A stretch of DNA of 6,346 nt from an uncultured Blautia sp. (GTDB lineage Bacteria > Bacillota > Clostridia > Lachnospirales > Lachnospiraceae): the NCBI GenBank assembly GCA_900551465.1, contig URWL01000126.1, positions 1 to 6,346 on the forward strand, in the 5' to 3' direction. Below, piece after piece: positions 1-5,836 of the stretch. The position numbers and the translations under genes were made by a program. Position 1 is the first letter of the stretch. Each line of letters begins with the position of its first letter. The notes below the pieces were generated by a model. The model saw nothing but the letters and a program-made list of their open reading frames with translations. It made no database searches and was not told the origin of the DNA.

Positions 1-67
1 ATAAACGGGCGTTATACCTTTTATTCTCAGATCATCTACTGCTCCAGTTAAAATAAGCTTTTTTCAT
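1..67 (-). pseudogene. possible frameshifted 5' end of an unidentified gene, cut by the window edge
   Basis: On the minus strand an ATG at 67-65 follows a GGGGAG ribosome-binding-like site with a 9-nt spacer. Read as given it encodes only MKKAYFNWSSR and stops at 34-32. The ATG is followed directly by six A residues. With five A residues the frame would read MKKLILTGAVDDLR and stay open to the window edge. It lies downstream of the ABC operon in the same orientation, about 110 nt past its last stop. I do not recognise the product. Only about 20 codons are visible and an open frame of that length is common by chance, so this could equally be non-coding, a sequencing error or a true frameshift. 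Confidence 0.2.
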
Positions 68-178
68 CCTAAACCACTCCCCTATCTCTGTCCCAGTTTA
101 TTTACTATCATATCATATTATCGGCATTTTTTATTTATCTTTTCTTAAAAATATATAAAAGTACAGCAGGAATTTTTT

Positions 179-952
179 CTACCACCCCTTTTTTACAGGC
201 AATTTCGCTCTGTCATTTCCTGCCTCCTGTATTCCTCTGTCCTTCATGCACAAAATCATTCCTGCGGATACCGCCAGTACCGCCGCCATAGTGGCGCAGC
301 ACACAGGCAGATTCCAGTATGCCTCGTAGCTTCGATAGCCAGCCATTCCAAGACTGGCAGTAACTGGGTAAATCTGGGAAAGCCTGCTGCTCCCTGCCAC
401 AAACAGTCCGGCATATCCATAGACAAACGCCACTGCCACTCCTCCAAGAAATCCATTCCTGGAGCGGCTGGTTGCAATAATGATCGGCAGTACAGAGATA
501 TAAAGGAACAGATTTACCACAACCTGCTGGTAAAGAGAAAGAATCGCCCCGTCCACGGTAAATCCGGGAATCCCTGCGGCAAAACATCCGGCAGCTGTAA
601 ATACAGCACAGACAAAGCCAAGCGCTGCAGAAAAAATCCCGGCAACAACCAGTTTTGCCGTCAGGATGGCACGAAAAGACACCGGAACCGTGAGAAGACT
701 TTTCAGGGTATCGTTTTTTATTTCACAGTTAATGATATATCCTGTAATTAAAGTAATACACATGGGAAAAATCATAAGCATATTATTTTTGATCACCTGT
801 TCCGAAAAAAAGCTGTATGTCCAGACTGTACCGTCTTCCGCCAGGGTAGTAAACAAAGTCAGAATTACCGTTAAAAGCATCAGCGCCACCCCTGCCCAGA
901 GAATGTGATAGCGCTTCATTTTCATAAGCTCTGTTTTGATCAGACGTATCAT
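179..952 (-). CDS. ABC-2 type permease, second membrane subunit of the lantibiotic/bacitracin-resistance-type transporter
   Basis: This is a 257-residue integral membrane protein. It has about six hydrophobic segments, near residues 17-37, 57-75, 98-125, 143-161, 166-187 and 213-236, with a basic N-terminus (KMKRYH) and a basic C-terminal tail. Between helices 2 and 3 a cytoplasmic stretch, E77-IKNDTLKSLLTVPVS, has the charged 'E..NDT.KSL...P' pattern typical of LanE/LanG and BcrB-type permeases, where it probably contacts the ATPase. Its ATG is 1 nt past the TAA stop of the preceding permease, and its GGAGG ribosome-binding site lies inside that gene's 3' end, so translation is coupled. It resembles the first permease only in layout and in this motif, as expected for a heterodimeric channel. 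The family (MutE/EpiE/MutG-like) exports or clears cationic peptide antibiotics from the membrane. The substrate cannot be read from the sequence. Confidence 0.85.
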   Translation of the reverse strand: MIRLIKTELMKMKRYHILWAGVALMLLTVILTLFTTLAEDGTVWTYSFFSEQVIKNNMLMIFPMCITLITGYIINCEIKNDTLKSLLTVPVSFRAILTAKLVVAGIFSAALGFVCAVFTAAGCFAAGIPGFTVDGAILSLYQQVVVNLFLYISVLPIIIATSRSRNGFLGGVAVAFVYGYAGLFVAGSSRLSQIYPVTASLGMAGYRSYEAYWNLPVCCATMAAVLAVSAGMILCMKDRGIQEAGNDRAKLPVKKGW

Positions 953-953
953 A

Positions 954-1751
954 TTATTCTCCCCTCCTCTGATAAAGCTTTACCATAAAAATCACAGAAA
1001 TAAAAGCAACTGTAAAAAGAATTACAGCCACTTCAGCTTCAGCAGGAATCAGCGCTCTAAGAGATTCCAGATCCTTCGGATCACTGACCGCCATATGCTT
1101 CTGCATGTCGTCTGCGCTCCATAAGGTTGTCAGAGGAACCGGCATCAGATATACCACAGCCTTTGGAAGCGCTCCCATTACAAAAGCTCCCGCCTCATTA
1201 AGCACGCTGTAAAAGACACACAAAAGAATAGAAAAAATATAGGATTTGCTGCAAAAAACAATCACTGCTACCAGAGGCAGAGTCCCTGCCGTAATATAAA
1301 TTCCCATTTTTACCGACATCCACAGCTTATATCCAATCCCCTGTACCTCAAAGACGATCCCTCCGCAAAACACAGAAGCAATTGTAGACGCTACACAAAA
1401 TACGACACTGAAAAGAAACAACAGTATCACTTTTGCAAGTACCAGCTTTGTACTTGATATTGGGATGGTTTTCAGGCTTTTGAACGTATCATTGTCACGT
1501 TCCATAAAAAACAGAAGCGCTGCAACAATTCCAAGAATACAGGGCATGAAAAGCTGGATTCCATATCCCAGCACCGACTGCCACATCAGGTCAAATACCT
1601 CCGCCTGAGTACTGCACTTTTCCCAGATCGGATCCCAGTTCATAAAAAAGAACGTCAGCAGAACCGGAAACAAAAATGCCGCCGCAATCACAAGCTGAAC
1701 AAATCGTTTTCTCTTTAATTTCCATAATTCACATCTGAGCAGTCTAAGCAA
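954..1751 (-). CDS. ABC-2 type permease, first membrane subunit of the lantibiotic/bacitracin-resistance-type transporter
   Basis: This is an integral membrane protein of 265 residues from the TTG start at 1751. A GTG at 1760 would give 268 residues, but that GTG overlaps the GGAGG ribosome-binding site at 1764-1760, whereas the TTG sits 8 nt beyond it; I prefer the TTG. The N-terminus is basic (CELWKLKRKRF). About six hydrophobic segments follow, near residues 19-37, 63-83, 105-130, 149-167, 172-192 and 240-258. The loop after helix 2 carries ERDNDTFKSLKTIPIS, the same kind of motif as in the partner permease. The start overlaps the 3' end of the ATPase gene by 8 bp, indicating translational coupling. 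By family it forms the membrane channel with the second permease and is driven by the ATPase. It belongs to the LanE/LanG or BcrB group; which of these subfamilies is not certain. Confidence 0.85.
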   Translation of the reverse strand: MLRLLRCELWKLKRKRFVQLVIAAAFLFPVLLTFFFMNWDPIWEKCSTQAEVFDLMWQSVLGYGIQLFMPCILGIVAALLFFMERDNDTFKSLKTIPISSTKLVLAKVILLFLFSVVFCVASTIASVFCGGIVFEVQGIGYKLWMSVKMGIYITAGTLPLVAVIVFCSKSYIFSILLCVFYSVLNEAGAFVMGALPKAVVYLMPVPLTTLWSADDMQKHMAVSDPKDLESLRALIPAEAEVAVILFTVAFISVIFMVKLYQRRGE

Positions 1752-2667
1752 TTCCAACACCTCCGGTCACTTTTTTGAAGTAATCCTCCAGGGTATCTTC
1801 ACACATATGAACGTCCCTGATCTCAATTCCATTTTCTACAAAGCAACGGTTGATACACTCCACCGGAAGGGAGGTATCAAGCAGCCGCAGACTGTGGGGA
1901 TCCTCTATCTGAAAATACTCTGTTCCAAAATTTTGATAGAGAAGTCCGGATGCTCTTTTTGCATCGGACAGGACAAACCGGACATACTTCCTGTTCTTTT
2001 CCTCCAGCTCCTTCAGGCTTTCTTCTTCCAGAAGCACTCCATGGTCAATAATTCCAATATCGTCCGCCAGAAGCGCTATTTCCGAAAGAATATGGCTGGA
2101 AATCAGAACCGTTTTGCCCTGTACGTCGCAAAGCTCACGGATAAAAGAACGGATCTCCGCAATGCCAATAGGATCCAGACCGTTAATCGGTTCATCCAGA
2201 ATCAGAAGCTCCGGATCATGCATCACTGCCAGAGCAATGGACAGCCTCTGTTTCATACCAAGAGAATACTGGGAATAAAGCTTCTTATCCCTGTATGGCA
2301 GTCCCACAAGCTCCAGAGCCTTCTGAATCGCTTTTGGATCTCTGATCCTGCGAAGCTCTGCAAAAATCTTCAGATTCTCTGTTCCTGTCAGATTCGGATA
2401 AAAGCCCGGGGCTTCAATCAGGCTGCCCACCAGAGGAAGAACCTTTTTTTCGTTGTCGGGAAACGCTTCCCCAAAGATACGGATTTTTCCTGAAGTAGGT
2501 TTTGTCAGTCCAAGAAGCATTTTCATTGTCGTTGTTTTTCCCGCGCCGTTTCTTCCCAAAAGCCCGTAGATACGCCCCCGGCGTACATGAAGACTCAGTT
2601 CGGAAACACTCTTCTGGTTCCCGTAAATTTTTGTCAGTTTTTTTGTTTCAATTATCAGATCATTCAT
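1744..2667 (-). CDS. ABC transporter ATP-binding protein, BcrA/LanF (CprA-like) type
   Basis: This is a 307-residue nucleotide-binding protein. Visible motifs, counted from the start at 2667, are Walker A GRNGAGKT (38-45), the variant signature SLGMKQR (135-141), Walker B LLILDEP (154-160), D-loop NGLDP (162-166) and the H-loop histidine H192 in ISSHIL. The position normally held by the Q-loop glutamine is glutamate (SLIEAPGFYPNLTGTENL, E85). This 'E-loop' is characteristic of LanF and BcrA-type ATPases that confer resistance to lantibiotics or bacitracin. The C-terminal ~90 residues form an accessory region, and total length matches BcrA better than the shorter LanF proteins. The start is fixed by AGGAGG at 2681-2676, 8 nt upstream; an in-frame ATG 30 nt further out lacks such a site. 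It is the first gene of the operon, ahead of two permeases, and diverges from a two-component system that probably controls it. Confidence 0.9.
   Translation of the reverse strand: MNDLIIETKKLTKIYGNQKSVSELSLHVRRGRIYGLLGRNGAGKTTTMKMLLGLTKPTSGKIRIFGEAFPDNEKKVLPLVGSLIEAPGFYPNLTGTENLKIFAELRRIRDPKAIQKALELVGLPYRDKKLYSQYSLGMKQRLSIALAVMHDPELLILDEPINGLDPIGIAEIRSFIRELCDVQGKTVLISSHILSEIALLADDIGIIDHGVLLEEESLKELEEKNRKYVRFVLSDAKRASGLLYQNFGTEYFQIEDPHSLRLLDTSLPVECINRCFVENGIEIRDVHMCEDTLEDYFKKVTGGVGIA
1760..1764 (-). promoter_or_regulatory. ribosome-binding site deciding the start of the first permease
   Basis: GGAGG on the minus strand lies inside the last codons of the ATPase gene. The GTG at 1760-1758 overlaps it and a TTG at 1757 is only 2 nt away, while the TTG at 1751-1749 has an 8-nt spacer. 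This points to the TTG at 1751 as the true start. Confidence 0.6.
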
Positions 2668-2675
2668 GAAAACAG

Positions 2676-2681
2676 CCTCCT
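2676..2681 (-). promoter_or_regulatory. ribosome-binding site of the ABC transporter ATPase
   Basis: A perfect AGGAGG on the minus strand has an 8-nt spacer to the ATG at 2667-2665. It selects that ATG over the in-frame ATG at 2697, which also lies close to the probable -10 element. Confidence 0.8.
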
Positions 2682-2689
2682 TTATTTTT

Positions 2690-2718
2690 AATATCATCTT
2701 AACTCACTTTCCTTGAGC
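2690..2718 (-). promoter_or_regulatory. probable regulated promoter of the ABC transporter operon
   Basis: On the minus strand a -10-like GATATT (2695-2690) is preceded at a 17-bp spacing by GCTCAA (2718-2713), a poor -35 hexamer that falls on one of the CCTTGAG repeats. TAAGAT (2701-2696) is an alternative -10. A weak -35 covered by activator repeats is the usual arrangement for promoters driven by OmpR-family regulators. The implied transcript leader is very short, about 15-22 nt, but still includes the AGGAGG site. Promoter assignment is inferred from pattern only. Confidence 0.4.
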
Positions 2719-2750
2719 TTTTATGGAGACTGCCTTGAGTTTACCTTGAG
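2711..2750. promoter_or_regulatory. tandem CCTTGAG direct repeats, likely response-regulator binding array
   Basis: Three exact copies of CCTTGAG lie at 2711-2717, 2733-2739 and 2744-2750. Their start-to-start spacings are 22 and 11 bp. The empty register at 2722-2728 holds TATGGAG, which matches 4 of 7 positions, so the array can be read as four half-sites on one face of the helix with 11-bp period. OmpR-family regulators, such as SpaR in lantibiotic systems, bind direct repeats with this spacing. The array sits between the divergent operons, with its left end on the -35 region of the ABC operon promoter. The likely ligand is the response regulator encoded at 2839-3534. Confidence 0.65.
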
Positions 2751-2766
2751 ATTCAACAGGGAATAC

Positions 2767-2795
2767 TATGCAGAAACTGATGGCAGATGTATAAT
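2767..2795 (+). promoter_or_regulatory. probable promoter of the two-component regulator operon
   Basis: A consensus -10 TATAAT lies at 2790-2795, with TG directly in front of it. The region 17 bp upstream (TATGCA, 2767-2772) does not resemble TTGACA, so the -35 is weak or absent. The implied transcription start is near 2802. The CCTTGAG array lies upstream of this promoter, at about -52 to -91, so autoregulation is possible but less directly supported than control of the ABC promoter. Confidence 0.45.
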
Positions 2796-2806
2796 ATAAG
2801 AAGCTT

Positions 2807-2823
2807 TTTTAGAAATTCTAAAA
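2807..2823. repeat. 17-bp palindrome in the leader of the response-regulator gene
   Basis: TTTTAGAA-A-TTCTAAAA is a perfect 8-bp inverted repeat around one central base. It lies just after the inferred transcription start and 2 nt before the AGGAGG ribosome-binding site (2826-2831). As DNA it could be a dimeric repressor operator. As RNA the one-base centre leaves little room for a stable loop and the arms are AT-rich, so a strong hairpin is unlikely. Confidence 0.4.
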
Positions 2824-2838
2824 TCAGGAGGAACTTCT

Positions 2839-3534
2839 ATGTATGAAAAACCAATCCTCATTGTGGATGATGAACAGGAGCTTCTGATCATGATACGCAA
2901 AATTTTTGAACGGGCAGGATTTACCCAGATCATGACTGCCGCCTCCGCTGAAGCGGCTCTGAAAATTCTTTCTGTCAAAATGCCGGCTATGGCTGTCCTT
3001 GATGTGATGATGCCGGGAATGGATGGGTTTGCGCTTTTAAAAGAAATCCGTAAAGTCAGCAGTATGCCGGTTTTAATGCTGACTGCAAAAGGCGAGCCGG
3101 AAGACCGCTGTACCGGACTGGAATTAGGTGCAGACGACTATCTGGTAAAGCCATTTTTGCCCAGAGAGCTTCTGCTTCGGGTTACCGCAATCCTGAAACG
3201 TGTCTATCCGGAAGGAAACCGTATTGTCACGCTGGCAGCCTCCCAGGTGGATCTGGACAAAGCCGAAGTACGAAAAGGAAAAGAAGTCTTTCGGCTTACT
3301 GCAAAAGAATACGCCGTATTTCTGAAGCTTGCAGAAAATGCAGGCCGGATCGTTACTATTGGTTCTCTCTGCCAGACTGCCTGCGGAGAGATCTGGCAGG
3401 GCTATGAATCTACTCTGATGACCCATATCCGTCATTTGCGCGAAAAAATCGAATCCAATCCGTCTGCTCCTGTCTCTCTTATCACCATCAAAGGACTGGG
3501 CTACAAGCTCATAACCAGGGAGGAAAACCGATGA
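2839..3534 (+). CDS. OmpR-family two-component response regulator
   Basis: This is a 231-residue cytoplasmic regulator with a full receiver domain (about 1-120) and a C-terminal winged-helix DNA-binding domain (about 130-228). Receiver hallmarks are the acidic pair D10-D11 (IVDDE), the phosphorylation site D55 (VLDVMMPG), T82 (LTAK) and K104 (LVKPF). The output domain shows LTAKEYAVFLKLAENAGRIV (153-172), a recognition-helix region around 189-205 (MTHIRHLREKIE) and the wing motif TIKGLGYKL. The ATG has AGGAGG 7 nt upstream. The stop overlaps the kinase start as ATGA, so the pair is co-translated. The divergent transporter genes and the direct-repeat array between them indicate that it activates the ABC operon in response to an antimicrobial peptide; target and signal are inferred. 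Its family includes NisR, SpaR and CprR. Confidence 0.92.
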   Translation: MYEKPILIVDDEQELLIMIRKIFERAGFTQIMTAASAEAALKILSVKMPAMAVLDVMMPGMDGFALLKEIRKVSSMPVLMLTAKGEPEDRCTGLELGADDYLVKPFLPRELLLRVTAILKRVYPEGNRIVTLAASQVDLDKAEVRKGKEVFRLTAKEYAVFLKLAENAGRIVTIGSLCQTACGEIWQGYESTLMTHIRHLREKIESNPSAPVSLITIKGLGYKLITREENR

Positions 3535-4901
3535 ATTCCATACAGCGTTTTTTTCGTAAATATTTTCTGTCCACTATGGGACTGCTGCTGCTGTTTTTAT
3601 CCATAAATATTCTTCTTGCTCTTACCGTCCTTATTGTCTCCTACAAAAGCTCTTCGGCTCCGGAGCTGCCTGTTGCCCGGCTTGCTGAGGGAATAACAGA
3701 ACGTAACGGGATTATCTGCTCTGATCCTCAGGTAAAAAAAATTCTGACTGAAAATCGCTGCTGGGCCATGCTTCTGGATGACAGCGGTACCGTCGTGTGG
3801 GAAGAAGGAATGCCGAAGTCCCTCCCCCGAAGCTATACCGCCTCAGAGATCGCCAAATTCAGCCGATGGTATCTGCAGGAATATCCTGTCTATGTATGGG
3901 AACATCCTCTGGGGTTATTTGTGACCGCTTATCCGAAAGGCAGTATGCAGAAATATAATTTTTCCATGGACAGCAGTTACCTTTCCTCCGGTCTTCTTGG
4001 AATTTTTATGATTTTGTCTGCCAACCTCCTTTTCATGCTCCTGCTGTTCTGGAAAAATACCCATAACGTAGAAAAAGCCATACGCCCCATCCTTACAGGA
4101 ATCAGCGCCATGGCTAAGGGTAAAGCTGTTTCATTAGAAGAAAAAGGGGAGCTTGCAGAAATCAGCGCAGAAATAAACCACACAGCCAAAATGCTCCAGA
4201 ACAAAGATGCTGCAAGAGCCCAGTGGATCGGCGGTGTTTCCCATGATATACGAACGCCTCTTTCCGTCATCCTTGGCTATGCAGGCAGTATGGAGGACGA
4301 TCCTTCTCTTTCATCTGATATCCGGGATCAGGCTGCGATGATTCGTAAGCAGGGAGAAAAGCTGCGGCGGCTTATTTCTGATCTTAATCTTGCCTCCAGG
4401 CTGGAATATGCCATGCAGCCTTTAAAGAAAACGCCCATAAGTCCTGTAGAGCTGGTTCGCCAGTGTATCAGTGATTTCCTGAATAACGGACTGGATCAGA
4501 AATATCGTCTGGAACTGAATACAGGCAGGAATATCGAACCCCGGATGATCGAAGGAGATCACTCGCTTCTTACACGGATGCTTGGTAATCTTATTGGAAA
4601 CAGTATCTGTCACAATCCGGAGGGCTGTCGGATCCTGATATCTGTAACAGCCGAAAAAGAAAACTGCCGGATCACCGTTGCCGACACAGGACAGGGTGCA
4701 GGCTCTGCTCTTCTGGAAAAGCTGAACCATATGGAAGCAATTGCCATTACCCAGAATGCCAATGGAGAAATCATTCACGGAAACGGGCTGAAGCTTGTAA
4801 AACAGATTGTGAAAGCCCATGGAGGAAAGATTTCCTTTTCCACAAACACTCCCCGGGGAATGACCGTAACCGTGGAACTGCCATTTTATCTTTCATCGTA
4901 G
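3531..4901 (+). CDS. membrane sensor histidine kinase, partner of the adjacent OmpR-family regulator
   Basis: This 456-residue sensor kinase has two membrane helices (about 13-37 and 153-174) enclosing an extracellular region of roughly 115 residues. A linker resembling HAMP follows (about 175-228). The dimerisation domain carries the phospho-accepting H238 in VSHDIRTPLS. The ATPase domain shows an N-box with N353 and N357 (LGNLIGNSICHN), the G1 box DTGQG (385-389) and a G2-like HGNGLKL (416-422). All catalytic boxes look intact. The start overlaps the regulator's stop by 4 bp, and AGGGAGG lies 7 nt upstream. The large extracellular region differs from BceS-type kinases, which have almost none and sense through their transporter; this one may bind its ligand directly, as proposed for NisK, SpaK and CprK. 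The actual signal is not known from sequence. Confidence 0.9.
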   Translation: MNSIQRFFRKYFLSTMGLLLLFLSINILLALTVLIVSYKSSSAPELPVARLAEGITERNGIICSDPQVKKILTENRCWAMLLDDSGTVVWEEGMPKSLPRSYTASEIAKFSRWYLQEYPVYVWEHPLGLFVTAYPKGSMQKYNFSMDSSYLSSGLLGIFMILSANLLFMLLLFWKNTHNVEKAIRPILTGISAMAKGKAVSLEEKGELAEISAEINHTAKMLQNKDAARAQWIGGVSHDIRTPLSVILGYAGSMEDDPSLSSDIRDQAAMIRKQGEKLRRLISDLNLASRLEYAMQPLKKTPISPVELVRQCISDFLNNGLDQKYRLELNTGRNIEPRMIEGDHSLLTRMLGNLIGNSICHNPEGCRILISVTAEKENCRITVADTGQGAGSALLEKLNHMEAIAITQNANGEIIHGNGLKLVKQIVKAHGGKISFSTNTPRGMTVTVELPFYLSS

Positions 4902-5048
4902 AGAACCCTGGTCGTGTCATTGCATCGACTAATACCTGACCACTTTGATCGTTAATATTTACACTTTTATTTTCTATTCCGTCAAATCCGTCTCCAAAAA
5001 ATCTCCTCTTTTCTCGGTGTCTGGCTTTCACCATATCTCATTACTTCA
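4902..5048. other. non-coding stretch after the kinase gene, no recognisable gene
   Basis: Open frames cross this stretch on both strands, but none has a convincing ribosome-binding site or a recognisable product. It may be the former flank of the spoIVB-like remnant on the minus strand. I see no promoter, tRNA or insertion-sequence ends here. Confidence 0.5.
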
Positions 5049-5089
5049 AAAAGGACATGCCTGTAAGCAAGCTTATGTCATGTCCTTTT
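5049..5089. terminator. strong bidirectional intrinsic terminator
   Basis: AAAAGGACATG (5049-5059) pairs perfectly with CATGTCCTTTT (5079-5089). Inside it, TAAG and CTTA close a CAAG tetraloop, separated from the outer stem by a small internal loop. On the plus strand the stem is followed by a TTTTCT tract, ending the regulator-kinase transcript 148 nt after its stop. On the minus strand it ends in TTTTT, closing transcripts from the acetyltransferase gene. It starts 19 nt past the stop of the spoIVB-like remnant, so it probably was that gene's own terminator. Confidence 0.85.
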
Positions 5090-5107
5090 CTCGTATCGCT
5101 ACATTGC

Positions 5108-5224
5108 TCAATACTCCAGCATATTCTCAATAAAAATCCCATATACTCTCGTTGGATCGTTGACTAAAACATGGGATACCGCTCTCACCAGTTTCCCATC
5201 CTGAATGATCGGGCTAACGCTCAC
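5108..5224 (-). pseudogene. spoIVB: remnant of the C-terminal end of stage IV sporulation protein B (peptidase S55)
   Basis: On the minus strand a frame ending in TGA at 5110-5108 encodes the pieces [16 protein letters not shown] and YGIFIENML, in that order and spacing. From memory of the family, SpoIVB ends with a segment close to GMSGSPIIQ-GK-GAVTHV-VNDPT-GYG-IE-ML, which contains the catalytic serine. In the fragment three glycines normally conserved there appear replaced (V in SVSP, R in VRAV, V in RVYG), and the frame is closed by a TGA at 5245-5243, so no full protease can be made. SpoIVB is the secreted serine protease that triggers SigK activation during sporulation; it is normally over 350 residues. 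Only about 38 codons remain. It overlaps the last codons of the acetyltransferase gene and is followed by a terminator. Identification rests on recognised motifs, not a search. Confidence 0.65.
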
Positions 5225-5729
5225 GAATGATTGTCCTTGTTGTCATTGTTAAATTCTTCTTCATCACAACTGCATTACTTTTCTTCTTTCCCCATTCCAA
5301 CATTATATTTTCTTTCTCTAAAAATCCTTGCTTTTTCCAGAAGGGCACTACGTTCGCATGATAATCATTCACAACATCAATTCGAATTGAGCTTTTTCCA
5401 TCTTGTATCATTTCCCTTTCGAACTGTAAATATATATTGCTTCCTACACCTTTCCCTTGCAAATTATTGGATAACATAAGCAATGAAAGATATACCTCTG
5501 CATCCGCCTTATAATCCAAAATCCCCTCCACTGCCAAGTTTTCTTGATTAATAATTACGCAAGAATGAAAACCTTCATTGCGCATGGTTAAAACTTCTTG
5601 TGCAACAAAGTCTTCCGTAACAGCAGGCACACCTAAATGATGAAGCAAAAAACTGGAATTTGAATTATAAATTCCTGCTATTTTGGAATAATCCTGTTGC
5701 TGTACATCACGTATTATATATTTTCCCAT
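5214..5729 (-). CDS. GNAT family N-acetyltransferase
   Basis: This is a 171-residue cytoplasmic protein. The acetyl-CoA binding motif A is visible as L90[14 protein letters not shown], with the Q-x-x-G-x-G loop at 91-96. Motif B lies around 127-136 ([10 protein letters not shown]), typical of the fold. The beta strands VYLSLLML and SSIRIDVV flank the motif as expected. Length fits the family. The substrate cannot be deduced; related proteins acetylate small amines, antibiotics or protein N-termini. The ATG at 5729 has only a weak ribosome-binding site (GAGG, 11 nt upstream), and a poor promoter (TTGTGG, 15 bp, TGTAAT) lies just before it. Its last residues (about [11 protein letters not shown]) and its TAG stop run into the spoIVB-like remnant, so the C-terminal tail may be borrowed from that sequence. 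The coding sequence is visibly richer in A and T than the transporter and kinase genes. Confidence 0.85.
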   Translation of the reverse strand: MGKYIIRDVQQQDYSKIAGIYNSNSSFLLHHLGVPAVTEDFVAQEVLTMRNEGFHSCVIINQENLAVEGILDYKADAEVYLSLLMLSNNLQGKGVGSNIYLQFEREMIQDGKSSIRIDVVNDYHANVVPFWKKQGFLEKENIMLEWGKKKSNAVVMKKNLTMTTRTIIRER

Positions 5730-5800
5730 ATCTCTCTATACCTCATTACAAATTCAGATTTTTTGCCACAATTGTATCAAGTACCTGTGCGTTTATAGCT

Positions 5801-5822
5801 AAAAAACAGGGGCCGCTGTTCC
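5801..5822 (-). terminator. weak intrinsic terminator after the DUF4143-type gene
   Basis: On the minus strand AACAG (5820-5816) pairs with CTGTT (5809-5805) around the loop CGGCCC, with two possible G-T pairs at the base, and is followed by a T run (5806-5801). It begins 15 nt after the stop of the upstream gene. The stem is short, so termination may be partial, with readthrough into the acetyltransferase gene. Confidence 0.5.
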
Positions 5823-5836
5823 ATATTCTGCATTGC

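Noticed and set aside
90..125. TATGAT-like -10 elements on the minus strand before the short left-edge frame
   Set aside because: The region is so AT-rich that such hexamers are expected, and no -35 match lies at a suitable distance.
1807..2493. A 228-codon open frame on the plus strand opposite the ATPase gene
   Set aside because: It is antisense to a protein with all ABC motifs intact, has no recognisable domain and reads as low-complexity antisense translation.
4909..4945. TGGTC...GACCA inverted repeat after the kinase gene
   Set aside because: The arms are only 5 bp with a long loop and no T tract, so it is not a credible terminator or operator.
4975..4995. A minus-strand 0A-box-like sequence (TTTGACGGAATAG), as might be left from a spo0A promoter next to spoIVB
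   Set aside because: It needs an extra base to match the TGNCGAA core, and no Spo0A-coding fragment is present.
4771..5034. An 87-codon minus-strand frame spanning the kinase end and the following gap
   Set aside because: It has no ribosome-binding site, runs antisense into the kinase catalytic domain, and shows no recognisable family.
4945..5133. A 62-codon plus-strand frame after the kinase gene
   Set aside because: It passes through the terminator hairpin and is antisense to the spoIVB-like remnant; no ribosome-binding site precedes it.
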